A DNA stretch of 64,000 bases from Berberis thunbergii (GCA_003290165.1 QNQO01000674.1:543533-607532), one strand, 5' to 3'. Counted from the first letter of the stretch, positions 53,690 through 64,000 are shown. Translations and numbers: made by a program. The notes: generated by a model not told the origin, from the sequence alone.

Positions 53690-54300
53690 CCCCAGTGCCA
53701 GCCATACTTCCTCCATATTGAGGGATTCCAAAGTTGCCAATAGCGCTATCATGGTTACCCTTAATACTATCTGGAGATGTTACAGTCAAGCTGTTCTTCT
53801 CCACAACAAATCCCGCCAACCCCACAGGAATCAAAGAAACCCCAAACGAAAAAATGAAAAAACAAGAAACCCCATTGATTTTTCCATCCCAAAAAGCACA
53901 AATCGATTAACAAAAAGGGGTTTCAAGACATGGGCTTTCACACAAACCCTTATTACATACAGAGGAGCAAATGATGGAGAGACGATGACCTACCTCGAGA
54001 TCATCAAAAGGGTTTGTTTATTTAGAGAAGAGAAGAAAACCCTTTGTTCTATTTTCTTGAATTCTCAACGAAAACCAAAAACCGTGTTTGGTTTGGTTGA
54101 GTGCTTCGAATGTTGAGAAGAGAAGAAAACCCTTTGTTCTGTTTGGAGCAGTGAGGAGGAGGAGAGGTCTGGAGTCTGTTTGGAGCCAAAATGAAGGTGA
54201 AAAACCAAAATTTCTGATTTCATTTTTTTGTTTTGAAACTTCGATCGGGCACGTGCGAGACACCCTCCCAGGCGGCCACCCAGGCCAGCTAGAATCGTTC
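53690..54300 (-). repeat. Right arm of gene-bearing inverted repeat, with second VSR first-exon copy
   Basis: Minus-strand VSR frame [20 protein letters not shown], then [17 protein letters not shown] at about 53810-53695. It ends abruptly within the exon at GGGTCGAGCGCCTGGGT reversed (53678-53695), which is also found at the outer end of the left arm (50611-50627). The 5' leader of the VSR fragment and the outer GC-rich terminus (CACCCTCCCAGGCGGCCACC, 54261-54280) are shared with the left arm. Frame breaks are near the signal peptide, as in the left copy. Confidence 0.85.
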
Positions 54301-56308
54301 AGTGCCTACATGTGAAACATGATGTTCCAATATAACTAACCACATTTTTGTGAAACATGTACAATTTCGTCATTTCATCCATGTGGTCATTAAATCGTGT
54401 CTCGAGAGAGTGCGAGTGTACGAAATTCATTTCATTTTCATAATATGAATGATTCAAGAGGAAAACTTTCTACCCTGTTAGTCATTGGGAATCCCCATTT
54501 TCGACGATAATCAATCTGATCCGTATCTTCAATTGAACTTTCGCGGTATAATTGATTACTCTATCCTCTGTAACTTACCTACTAATGAGCTATGGTATTC
54601 ATGATAAGACATCATAAAATCAAATCTATTTCTTAGTTGGAATCGCATGAAACCCAAGATTACGCACTCAATGTACCCCAAAGTGAAGCTTAAACCATAT
54701 TAATTAGGTTGAGTCATACGAAGGAGCAGAGAGAGTAGCTTGAAAAAGCTTAAAGGAGTGTGAGTGAGGGAGTAGTGGTTGTTGTGCTTGTGCTCCCTCC
54801 CAGCATATCCCATAGAAGATGCTTGCCTTGCAACCCAATTTCACACTACTTTTTCTCTGTCATCACCAAAACACCCACTACTTCTGAGTCATCATCTCAA
54901 ACGCCACCTTTTCATTCACATGCAGAGACAATCACATCTATAACTACCAGGCAGGCTCACTCATCCACCCCCCTCTTAGTAACTAGATGGCCTTTGGTGG
55001 CCTTATTAGGCTGCATCATTGGGGTCAATCACTGGTGTAGGAGTTATTTTAGTTTGATGGTATCACGGTTTCGCTTACAGGGCAACTTGGATCCTTTGGC
55101 ATTTGTACTAGTTGCAATTCTCTCTGGAGCTGAATTTGGTTGAAGGAATTATGAGGTAGTCAGATCATTATTCTTCCTTCTTTTTGTGTTTTGTTCTTCT
55201 ATGTTTGTTCTAGTTATTATGATGTATGAACCATATTGCATGTAATCAACGATTGTGTAATGTAAGATTTGGTATGGGTTTCCTAGCTTCTTGTCTATGA
55301 TCAATGATGTTTCTCTAATGATTTGGGTTGTAACTCTGCAACTACCCACTTTCTAGTAGAGACTACAAACATTATTAAATGATGTTTAAGAGAATTGTTT
55401 TATGGTTTTGCAGCCATTGAACTAATTAATTGGAAGACATCTGGGATTTGTGGGTCCCCTAGTACACCATGAACAATCTATTAATCTAATGGTGTGGGTT
55501 TTGGTCGAGGAGGATTGGAGTTTGAGTTAAGAACTTACCTAATATGATCCAATGCAAAACTGCCAAGTTGGATGGTTGCACAACCTTTTTGGCAGCTGCT
55601 ATGTGCGTCTCCAACTTGGGCTATGTTATACCGTGAAGAATTTTTTTTTTCAAATAAAGTAAAAACAAAAATAATTTCGAAGAAAACACCATCACGGATG
55701 GCAATCACGGCATTCCATCTGTTATCTCCTTCCATCCCATTCTCTCACCCGCTCGTTGATTCCCTTTTTCATCCTTTTTCAATTTCTCGGCAACCTTCCC
55801 TCTATTCTCTCACCCACAAGTATCGCTAGTTGTTTTCAAGTGCACAACACATTATTGCGTCCTATTTCCTTAGTAGTGAATTGCTTAATTACCCATTATG
55901 TTAAAATTTTTAATTGCTAACTTGTTGGGATTTGTATGCAATAATCATCATTGTCAAACCATGAATCTATCTCCACTAGATCTATACTAGCCTATATAAT
56001 TAGTAGATATTACAATATTTATATTCTTCAGTGTCTCTCGAATGCTCACTTTTTTTTATGCATACTCTATCTATACTTTCCACCATCTCAAGTAAGCCAT
56101 GATTGCGAAAACAGGAACAATATAACGAGCTACATGTTTTCATACACACCCAAAATCAGACCAGTACATATGTTCGAAATTTGGCAATTGTTAGACATTT
56201 TGTGAGCGCCTACAACTTTTTAGGCTCTTGGTTAGTATGTGGTTGTAGTTCAAAGATAAGGAGAGGGTACGAGAAGGATAAATAAGGTTATAGCTAGTGA
56301 TGAACTAT
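54301..56308. other. Intergenic stretch with an unassigned ORF
   Basis: A plus-strand frame at 54760-55143 (127 codons) has a Ser/Thr/Pro-rich front and a hydrophobic segment (WPLVALLGCIIGVNHW, ILSGAEFG) that could be membrane-spanning, but I recognise no family. The remainder (55150-56308) is AT-rich without recognised features. Confidence 0.3.
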
Positions 56309-56976
56309 TGATACATCAAACCGTCCTTGAATCCATGTCATACAATGTCACGATAATTTTGTCAGCGGAGTAAAACGAACTTGATTGCCCACCCAATTTG
56401 GCAAAGCGCAGACAACACTAATCCCATATTGGCATAATCCAGAAGGTTTGATCCAAATTGCAATACCCTACTAAGCCCACGCATCATATTGTAAAACTCA
56501 ATACATGTAAGGCCTAATCAGGCAAGTATCCGGGGGATCACCTAAGACGGGCAAGCCAACAATATATTGGTTCTAACTAGGAAACAAATATCGGAGTATA
56601 AGTCGTGCATGAAAATTTCCTTGCATGGACAACACTCTAAAAGCAAAATTTCTCCCGCAAATCTAGGAACACAAGTCGTGTAGGGAAACTATATTAGATG
56701 GACGACTCCCAAGTAGGAAAAGATCTCTAAGCAAGATCTATTTCCCTAAACTACGCCACCAAAAGCCTAGCCAAACAAGGACTTTCACATTATAAATAAG
56801 ACATATGGTTGATGAACAAAGGTATGCTACAAAACTCAATTTACAACTTTAAGCCTTCTTCAAACTTTTTCTGACTTTAGCATCGGAGTGTCATCGACCA
56901 TGACAACGGTGGTCATTGGACCATGTGTGCTCCCTGTGTAAGTCAAGGTCAAGGAGAACAAGATTTGACTACATCA
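56309..56976 (+). repeat. Tat element 2 5' LTR and primer site
   Basis: TGATACATCAAACCGTCCTT to TTGACTACATCA (668 bp). It is followed by GTTTGGCATCATCCGTGGAG (56977-56996), a decayed form of the TTTGGCGCCGTCTGTGGG region common in Tat elements. It shares word order with the LTRs at 28301 and 37118. Confidence 0.8.
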
Positions 56977-57284
56977 GTTTGGCATCATCCGTGGAGAAAC
57001 GACGAAGTTCCTTTAAAAAAGTGATATCACTCTTCCTCAAGAAACTCCTGAACCTAAACGTCACATATGACTGGCTAAGGAAATGGAGCAGGCCATCATC
57101 GAAACTAGAGGCGAGGCGGTGGACGTTGCTTACGTCCAACATGGAGTATGCTAGAAAGCCGAGCAGTTCAACAAGTCCCGAAAGAGAGCGCTCCAAGAGA
57201 TGCGGATTCAGTCAACCTACAAGGACCAACAGGTGCAACAAGCTTGTGCCCAGAGTCCATTTTGCCCCTGACTTTCACAGATAA

Positions 57285-57636
57285 ATACTTCCAAGGTGTC
57301 CAATCTCCGCATAATGACACCCTGGTAATTTCGATCTTCATAGTAAACAGCGAAGTTAAGAGATTTTTGGTAGACATTAGGAGCTCATTGAATGTTCTAT
57401 TCCTCAATGCGCTCCGCAACATGCAGCTGAAACAAGATAACCTAATGCCCGCCTATCATCGCATGGTCGGCTTCAGCGGGGTGAAATGTTTCCCTGTCGG
57501 GAAGATCAAATTGACAGTAGTGGCAGGAGAGCCACAACTTAAGAAAGTCCTATTCCAGAAGTTTGTGGTGGTTGATGCCCCGTCCACTTACAACATCATC
57601 CTGGGAAGACCTTGGCTTCACTAGATGGAGGCGGTG
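57285..57636 (+). pseudogene. Tat element 2 aspartic protease
   Basis: DKYFQGVQSPHNDTLVISIF, then KRFLVDIRSSLNVLFLNAL (about 57358-57415), in which the active-site motif D-x-G-S-S has become D-I-R-S-S. GVKCFPVGKIKL and FVVVDAPSTYNIILGRPWLH follow, ending at a TAG at 57622 just before the hAT insertion. The catalytic Asp is kept but the following Gly is lost. Confidence 0.8.
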
Positions 57637-57644
57637 GTTTCTAC

Positions 57645-59065
57645 TAGGGGTGGGCATTTAGGACCGAAAACCCAGACCTAACCGACAACAGGACCGATCT
57701 GGTTGGTTCGGATCGGTTTTAATTAATTAAAAAAAATTCGGTTGTAAAAGCCCGGCCCGGCCCGAAGTTTCTGGTCCGGGCCTCGGTTTCCATTTCTGAA
57801 GCCCATAGGGTAACCGACCCGGTCCGACTCCTCGACTTTGTTGATGTTGACATCAATAGAGAGAGAGGGTGTTTGGTTCCAGTTTTCATTGTAAGAACAT
57901 CCAGTTTATATTGCATTGCAGACGAAGAGAGACCAGAAACAGGAGAGGGTGTTTAGTTCCATTTTTCTATTTGTTTTTTGTCTCCTCTTAGAAACATTCA
58001 GTTTCATTGTTGATGTTGACATCAATAGAGACTCTCTTCTCTTCAGGATCTTCCTCTTCCTCTCCGCTTCTTTTTTCTCCTTCAATTCGATTCGTCTCTG
58101 CTCTTCAGGATCTTCCTCTTCCGTTCGCTCCTTCGAAGCCATCTCCTTCCGACATTGATTCCTCTTTGGCTTCTTCAACACTTTTCTCTTTTCCTTTCTG
58201 CAATTCGCCGTTGCAACTGTCGCTAAAGATTCCATTGTTGTTCTTCGAGTGTTCCTTCTCCGTCTCCATCTTCGTCTTCGTGTTCGTGTTCGTGTTCGTG
58301 TTAGTGTTCGTGTTCGTGTTCGTGTTCGTCTCTACTTGCTGACACATAGTTTCCAATAGATAGGGTGTTTGGTTCCGTTCATCTTCGTGTTTGTTGAATC
58401 TCTTTGTCACTTCACTCTAATATAAGTCTTTCAGTCTGAGTAGAGAAGAAGCAGACCAGAGTCAGAAGAAGAAGACCTCGGATCGAACGAGATCGACCGA
58501 CGCCTCTCAGATCTTCTCAGATCAAACGAGATCGACTCAGATCGAACGAATCAGGTGCCTCTCAGATCAAACGAATCAGGTGCCTCTCAGATCTTCTCAG
58601 ATCGAACGAGATCTTCTCAGATCTGATCTCAAATCTTGATCAGATCTAAGATCTTTGATCTAATCTAATCTTAGATCTTTGATCAGATGTTGATCAGAGA
58701 TCTCCGCCTTGTTCTTCCAGATCAGAGATTGAGATCTGAGATTTTTTAGACCGTTTTTTTTTTTTTTTTTTTTGTAATTTGTTGTATTGTTTTTTTTTGT
58801 AATTTTTTGATATAATTTTTGTACGTATGATGAATGAAGTATTTTTTTTACTGTATGTATGTGGGTTACTGTAGAAGGATTTGGGTTTCAATTATTGTCT
58901 GAATGTTGCCCTTAGGACCGAGACCGGCCCGTAATTCGGTTAACCGGGACCATGGTTACCTGGTCAACTCGGTCCGTTTTAGGTCTCATAAACACAGGCC
59001 GAAATTTTGGAGCCAGTTTTTTATTTTTAGCTTTCGGGCCGGTTACCCGTACTTGCCCAGCCCTA
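57645..59065 (+). mobile_element. hAT-type element, family B copy
   Basis: Starts TAGGGGTGGGCATTTAGGAC and ends GTACTTGCCCAGCCCTA. Flanked by GTTTCTAC (57637-57644) and GTTTCTAT (59066-59073), 7 of 8 bases. Inverse of 43045-44274. Shared interior: GATCTGAGATC-type repeats, a TTTTTTGTAATTTG run and GGTTACCCGTACTTGCCCAG. It has its own (GTGTTC)n tract and a pyrimidine-rich stretch (57990-58250). The minus-strand open frames there (for example 57906-58235) are Lys/Glu-rich and low complexity. Confidence 0.85.
58272..58332 (+). repeat. (TTCGTG)n hexanucleotide microsatellite
   Basis: About ten copies of TTCGTG with one TTAGTG variant. In frame on the minus strand it encodes the Asn-Thr run (NTNTNTNT), which is only a consequence of the repeat. 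Confidence 0.9.
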
Positions 59066-59400
59066 GTTTCTATTTTGTACCAATGTATCAAGTACCATAC
59101 CAGTCAATCAGTAAGCACCATAGAGGAAACCAGCTGGAAGCCAGAGACTGCTATTACGCAGCCCTGAAGCAACTGCAGAACTATCAACTACAGTCCGGGC
59201 ATGCGACTATGACTTCTCAGTGCCAAGCCTCTGAGGTCGAAGAAGAATCTTCCAACACAAACGACGAGACTCCAGTTACCCAAGAGGAAGACCCAATGTC
59301 GATCAACCAGAGGAGGAATGTATCACGATCTACCTCGACAACCCAAACGACAACAGAGTCATCCAGATAGATTTTTGCCTAAGCAAAGAATTAGCAAAAC
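59066..59400 (+). pseudogene. Tat element 2 protease-RT linker
   Basis: Resumes after the hAT insertion with YQCIKYHTSQSVSTIEG and YYAALKQLQNYQLQSGHA, colinear with FHQCIKYTANQAQGIIRG and HYAAKKQLNSCQLQLG in element 1 (40220-40340). It then becomes acidic (EVEEESSNTNDETPVTQEED). Confidence 0.7.
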
Positions 59401-60330
59401 ACTTGATAAAGTTGTTACGGTAGAATCAAGATGTTTTCGCCTGGACGATGCGGGACATGGTGGGAATTGACCCCTCCGTGATCACTCATCGATTGAAGGT
59501 TGACCCCATGTAGTGAACCGTTAGGCAGAAGAAGATACCCATGGTTTCTGAAATGAACCAGATCATAAATGAAGAGGTACATAGACTACTCAATGCAGAC
59601 ATGATCAAAGAGGCTCGATATCCAGACTGTCTGGCAAACACCGTCCTGATAAGAAAGAAAAATGAGAAGTGGAGAGTCTGCATAGACTACACAGACTTGA
59701 ACAAGTCATGTTCAAAAGAAAACTTTTCGCTTCCCCACATTGATCAAATAGTGGACACCACATCCGGACACAACCTTCCGAGTTTCATGGACGCCTATTC
59801 CGGGTATAACCAAATATAGATACACCCCCCAGACCAAGATAAGACATTTTTCATAGTTGAAAGAAGGATATATTGTTATCGGGTGATGTCATTCGGTTTA
59901 AAGAACGCAGGAGCAATGTATCAACGACTCGTAAACCGGATGTTCAAGGAACAAATCGGCTGGAACATGAAGGTCTACATAGACGATATGCTGGTCAAAA
60001 GTCTCAACAATCCAGATCACATCGCTGACCTCGCCAAAGCATTCAATCAGCTCCGCAGGTATCAGATGAAGTTCAACCCGCAAAAATGCATATTTGGGGT
60101 TGAGTCGGACAAATCCCTTGGTTACATAGTAAACTAAAAAGGGATAAAAGTCAATCCAAAGCAGATTCAGGCTCTTCTTGATATGAAGTCCCCGACCACC
60201 GTTAGGGAAGTTTAGAGCCTAACTGGGAGGGTGACAACACTCAACAGGTTTATTTCCTAATCATCCGATAAATGCCTCTTCTTTTTCAAAATTTTGAAAG
60301 GGTGCAAGGGCTACAGATTGGATGAAGAGT
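59400..60330 (+). pseudogene. Tat element 2 reverse transcriptase
   Basis: Contains EEVHRLLNADMIKEARYPDC, KWRVCIDYTDLNKSCSKENF, LPHIDQIVDTT, FMDAYSGYNQI, then after a TAG VMSFGLKNAGAMYQRLVN and the catalytic YIDDMLVKS (about 59973-60000), and FNPQKCIFGVESDKSLGYIV. All blocks of the Ty3/gypsy RT are in order, mostly in one frame. TAG/TAA stops at 59817 and 60135 and others disrupt it. Confidence 0.9.
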
Positions 60331-60379
60331 GCGAGCAAGCCTTCCGGAGTCTAAAAGCATATATGGGAAGTACATAACT

Positions 60380-61300
60380 ACTTTCGAAGCTAGCACTAGG
60401 AGAGACGTTTTATTTATATTTGTTTGTCTCAAAGCATGCCGTCAGCTCAGCTCTCGTGCGAAATGATAAAGGACTACAAAGACTAGTGTACTACGCTAGC
60501 AAAACCTTCGTAGAAGCATATGCAAACTACCCGAACCTAGAAAAGCTTGCTCTAGCACTGGTTGTCTCCTTCAGGAAACTATGGCCCTACTTTCAGGGCC
60601 CACTCCATAATGGTCCTAACCAAACATCCACTTCGGACGGTGTTACACAAGCCCAGAATTGTCAGGGCATGATGGTTAATGGTTAGTGGAACTAAGGCAT
60701 TTTGATATCAACTATGTTCCAAGAACCACCATAAAAGCTCAAGCATTGGCGGACTTCATTACCAAATTTAATGGCGGCGGGGAACTAGAGTTTGGCTAGA
60801 AAGAACAGAGGTATGTCGACCAAGGATGGATCCTGCTCTATGACGGGTCATCCACCGTAAAAATAAGCATAGCAGGGATCACACTTCACTCTCCGGTGGG
60901 TTTCACCCTGGAAAAAGCTATCAGGTTCGGATTCTCAGCTCGAACAACGAAGCGGAATACGAGGCCTTCTTATTTGACCTGAAGCTTGCCAAGGGGATCG
61001 GGACAAATGAGCTAACAACGCACAATGACTCACGCCTGGTAGTCAACTAGGTCAAGGGGGAGTTCAACAACAAAAATCCTAGGATGATGGTTTACCGTGA
61101 AAAGGTACTCAACGCCATGAGCGGATTCAAAGGCTCAAATTCATATAGTGATCACCAGACGACAACGAAAAAGCTGACACACTAGCCAAACAGGCCTCAG
61201 CTATTGCTGAGATTACCGATGGGCTCATCGAATTCCAAGAGCAATCAAGTTTGGAAGAAGAAGAGTCCAACGAAATCTATGCGATAGATGTAGAAACAAG
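60380..61300 (+). pseudogene. Tat element 2 RNase H region (RT-linked and second RNase H)
   Basis: YLFVSKHAVSSALVRNDKGL then QRLVYYASKTFVEAYANYPN and LEKLALALVVSFRKLWPYFQ are the RT-linked RNase H. A second, archaeal-like RNase H begins near 60835 with LYDGSSTVKISIAGITLHSP, then FSA and a frameshift into an NEAEYEA-like region (60950). Two RNase H domains are characteristic of the Tat lineage. Several frameshifts. Confidence 0.75.
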
Positions 61301-61369
61301 CTAAATGAATCTCATCATCGAATATATCAAGAACGGAGTCTTCCCAGCTGAAAAATAATGATGTACGAT

Positions 61370-62490
61370 ACACTTTCCTAAACGACAAACTATATAGAAG
61401 GTCAACCACAGGCCCCTACTCAGATGCCTGAATCCCTAAGAAGCGAGCCATGTTCTTAGAGAAATTCATGATGACATCTGCGGGAGCCACCCCGCGGGAG
61501 AACTCTGACCTACAAAGCCCTGACATTAGGGTATTATTAGCCGAAGATGCAGTAGGACACCAAGGATACCGTCCACAGATGTGACAATGTCAAAGGTTTG
61601 CGCCATATGCACACATGCCTGCTCAGCCCTTGACTCCGATAACAAGCCCATGGCTTTTCGCACAATGGGAATGGATATTGTTGGACCACTCTCGGCCTAA
61701 GCCAATAAGAAGTTATTCCTTATATTGTAGTACTATTTACTAAATGGTCGAAGTCGAGCCCATGTCCAAGATAGGCCAAAATCAAATGGAAAAAAATTCA
61801 TATAGGCTTCATCGTTTGCAGGTTCGGCATTCCAAGAACACTAGTAAGTGACAACGAAACCCAATTCGAAGGCAGTTAAGGTTGAAAATCTAGCAAAGAT
61901 CTTGACATCAACCACCACTTCACCTTACTAGGGCATCCGCAAGCCACGACCAGACCAAAAGTCACCAACAGAACAATCTTGGAAAGCGCTCAAAAGAAAA
62001 CTTGATGTGGCCAGGGAAAGTGGGTCTCAGCGCTACTAGGAATACTCTGGCAACCTGGCCAGGGAACAAAACTTTTGCCCTAGCCTATGGATCAGAATCG
62101 ATGGTCCCGGAGGAGCAAGAAATGTCGAATTCCGAACAGAGGAATTCAGCTCGGAAGACAATGACGAAGGTTTACCACATCGAGTTAGACCTCCTCAAAG
62201 AAAGAAGGGACATGCTTCTGCCAAGATAGCCGCCTACCAACAAAAAAATGGCTCAGTACTACAATAAGAAACTCAAGCTACATGGGTTCAAAGTGAGAGA
62301 CTGGTACTCAGAAAAACTCATGAAACATTAAAGAACAAGACGCATGAAAGTTGAAACTGAATTGGGAAGGGCCTTACAAAGTGACCAAGTCAACAGGGGC
62401 CAGGGACATATTGTTGGAAGACATGGACGATGAAAGCCTTAAGCGACCATGGAATGTATAACACCTCAAAAAATATTATCAATAAAAGGT
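61370..62490 (+). pseudogene. Tat element 2 integrase
   Basis: Degraded. The core shows FGIPRTLVSDNETQFEG (about 61823-61875), with a preceding GMDIV-like piece near 61668. The C-terminal part has FALAYGSESMVP (62070-62105), NWEGPYKVTKSTGARDILLE (about 62360-62420) and RPWNV*HLKKYYQ near 62445-62480, the usual Ty3/gypsy GPY-type end. Many stops; it cannot encode an active enzyme. Confidence 0.75.
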
Positions 62491-62639
62491 ACTTGCTTTT
62501 ACTAAACTTTCATTGTTGTCTAGCTCGACACCCAATCAATCTATTATTGTCATCCCCATCTCAGACCCGCTAAATCGGTCCCCACATCAGAACACTTAAT
62601 GAATTGCATAAGTCTGAACACTTGAGTCAGATCATCAAC

Positions 62640-63375
62640 CCACCAAAGCTTAGTCAGTTCCGACTGATGACGATGGCTTCTAGTCCGCTCTAACGCCTAG
62701 TCCTTCGAGTGCGAATGTCGATGGTTAAAAGTGGGATATAGTCATGATCATCGAGCCTGATGACTATGGCTTGCCAGGGATCAATGTTCTTTTGCAGACA
62801 CTTATTGTCAAACCCGATCAAAGCTTAGTCAGTTCTGATTGATGAAGATGGCTTTTGGTCCTCTCTAATGCAAAATCCTTCGAGTGTAGATGACGATGAG
62901 TTGACGATGGATTGCCAAGGATCAATGTCCTTCGGCAGACACTGATCGATGAACCCGACCAAAGCTTAGTCACGATGGCTTCTGGTCCGCTCTAACGCCT
63001 AATCCATCGAGTGCGAATGATGATGGGTTAGAAAGTGGGAGTCTAGTTAGTGCTCATTGAGTCTGATGATGATGGCTTGCCAAAGATCAATGTCCATTTG
63101 CAAACACTGATCGCCAAACCCGACCTAAGCTTAATTAGTTCTGACTGATGACGATGGCTTTTGGTCCGCTCCAACGCCTAGTCCGACGAGCGTGGATGAC
63201 GATGGGTTAGAAAGTCGAAGTCATGTTGGTACTCATCAAGCTTGATGATAATGGTTTGCCAGGGATCAATGTCTTTTCGCATACAGTGATCGCCAAACCC
63301 GACCACAACTTTAGTCAGTTCTGACTGATGACAATAGCTTCTGGTCTGACCCACTGTCTAGACTGTTAGTGAGCA
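62640..63375 (+). repeat. ~180-bp tandem repeats in Tat element 2
   Basis: Unit heads (GACTGATGACGATGGCTTCT then AGTCCGCTCTAACGCCTAGT) lie near 62661, 62840, 62965, 63147 and 63328, mostly ~180 bp apart, with one unit shortened by ~50 bp. Same unit as 42150-43030. The location between integrase and the antisense ORF is also the same. Confidence 0.85.
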
Positions 63376-63539
63376 AATGTAGATGGTCCAAGAAAATCGA
63401 AGCACAATGACATCAAAATCTATTATGTAAGTAACGCGTCTAGAAGACAGACGCAACAACATGACAACACATTTAAGATCTAAAAAGTACTAGTACAAAA
63501 TACTACATAACAAGCTTTCTTTAAGTTATATCTTAACGA

Positions 63540-64000
63540 TTACAACTATTCTAGAGAGTCTACTCCAAAGGCCGAAGGGCCGGTTACATCAGAAGGATTA
63601 CGGGGGAAAAGTTAGTATCGTTTGAACCCTGTCCCGAATTGCCAGTCAGGTCGTAGGATCGGAAGCTTCTACCTAGTCAATTTCCCAATAAGTAACTGTA
63701 TTATAGCACGCAAAGTCAAGCTCAAGGTCGAGGTTCTCTTTTTCAATCAGCCCTAGCAGTTCCAGTCTGCCCTTGACAATCTCAGCAAAATCCAAGTTTG
63801 CCTACTACTTCTGTTCCCGAGCTTCAAACTTTGTTAAGCTCGTTTTCTTCATTTTCATTCGATCTGAAAGTGCAACCATACGAGATTGCTCTTTTGTCAG
63901 TTGATGTCTTAGCAAATTTAACTCAGCCAACATAGAAGCAACCTGATCCTCCACTTCATGGATACGACGTCGCCCGTCAGCCACCTCGGATTCGAGCTCC
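63540..64000 (-). pseudogene. Tat element 2 antisense ORF, 3' (C-terminal) coiled-coil part
   Basis: The minus strand reads ELESEVADGRRRIHEVEDQV, LAELNLLRHQLTKEQSRM and then KGRLELLGLIEKENLDLELD F. The last segment is colinear with HGRLELLHLMNEEHPN in element 1 (about 44880-44930), confirming a shared family protein. Stops are present. It continues to the right of the window. Confidence 0.65.

Larger units (their letters stand above)
56309..64000 (+). mobile_element. Ty3/gypsy Tat-type element 2 (gag deleted; pol present; runs off window)
   Basis: LTR (56309-56976), a primer-type sequence GTTTGGCATCATCCGTGGAG, only ~300 bp in place of gag, protease, reverse transcriptase, RNase H, integrase, 180-bp tandem repeats and the beginning of an antisense coiled-coil ORF. 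The same order as element 1 but with pol. Multiple stops and frameshifts; a hAT element (57645-59065) splits the protease/linker region. The 3' LTR would lie beyond 64000. Confidence 0.85.

Noticed and set aside
57906..58410. Lys/Glu-rich and Asn-Thr-rich minus-strand ORFs in the hAT element
   Set aside because: Explained by the pyrimidine-rich tract and the (TTCGTG)n microsatellite.

Overview
This window looks like nuclear DNA of a higher plant, probably a eudicot. The evidence is its families: plant Ty1/copia and Ty3/gypsy (Tat-type) retrotransposons, Mutator, CACTA and hAT transposons, a plant mobile domain (PMD) gene, an NHL/LEA_2 gene, and fragments of plant genes for starch synthase, vacuolar sorting receptor and an AP180-like clathrin adaptor. 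It is AT-rich and dominated by nested, decayed transposable elements. I see one host-type gene with an unbroken reading frame, the NHL-like gene at 24943-25536 on the minus strand. No rRNA, tRNA gene or CRISPR array was seen. I cannot name the species.

Layout. 1-1300: remnant of a Mutator (MULE) transposase on the minus strand. 2296-3710: large foldback element whose arms hold ~190 bp direct repeats. 3830-6300: 5'-truncated LINE split by a hAT element (5146-6087). 8252-17945: CACTA transposon with CACTA ends and an ACT target duplication. It has no recognisable transposase, but carries sense-strand fragments of an RRM protein, a PPR protein, a starch synthase (class III/IV, exons and introns retained) and an ANTH-domain adaptor. 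A nested LTR-like insertion (11273-15882) in it carries an RPN11 (26S proteasome JAMM subunit) fragment on the minus strand. 18483-23953: decayed copia element with a 5' LTR and no visible 3' LTR.

24943-25536: NHL-like gene, with its promoter region duplicated at 27491-27802 plus 49138-49230. Between those two halves sits a 21.3 kb MULE (27803-49137; 9-bp target duplication, 8 of 9 matching). It encodes a MuDR-type transposase followed by an OTU-like cysteine-protease domain (plus strand) and a PMD protein (minus strand). This MULE has itself been hit by a Tat LTR (28301-28980), a hAT element (31433-32358, perfect 8-bp duplication), a palindromic TTA-flanked MITE (34403-34719) and a Tat gypsy element (37118 to about 48000) that holds three further hAT elements.

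50178-50305: tRNA-derived SINE. 50600-54300: inverted-repeat structure whose arms each carry the first exon of a vacuolar sorting receptor, with a fragment of an MCC1/NAA60-like acetyltransferase between them. 56309-64000: a second Tat element running off the window, with LTR, protease, reverse transcriptase, RNase H, integrase, 180-bp tandem repeats and the start of an antisense coiled-coil ORF.

How it fits together: the window records successive insertions, and many are datable relative to each other by target duplications. The two most interesting objects are the gene-fragment-collecting CACTA element and the MULE that couples transposase, OTU protease domain and PMD. Both are degraded here by stop codons and frameshifts. 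All identifications are from reading motifs and were not checked by database search.
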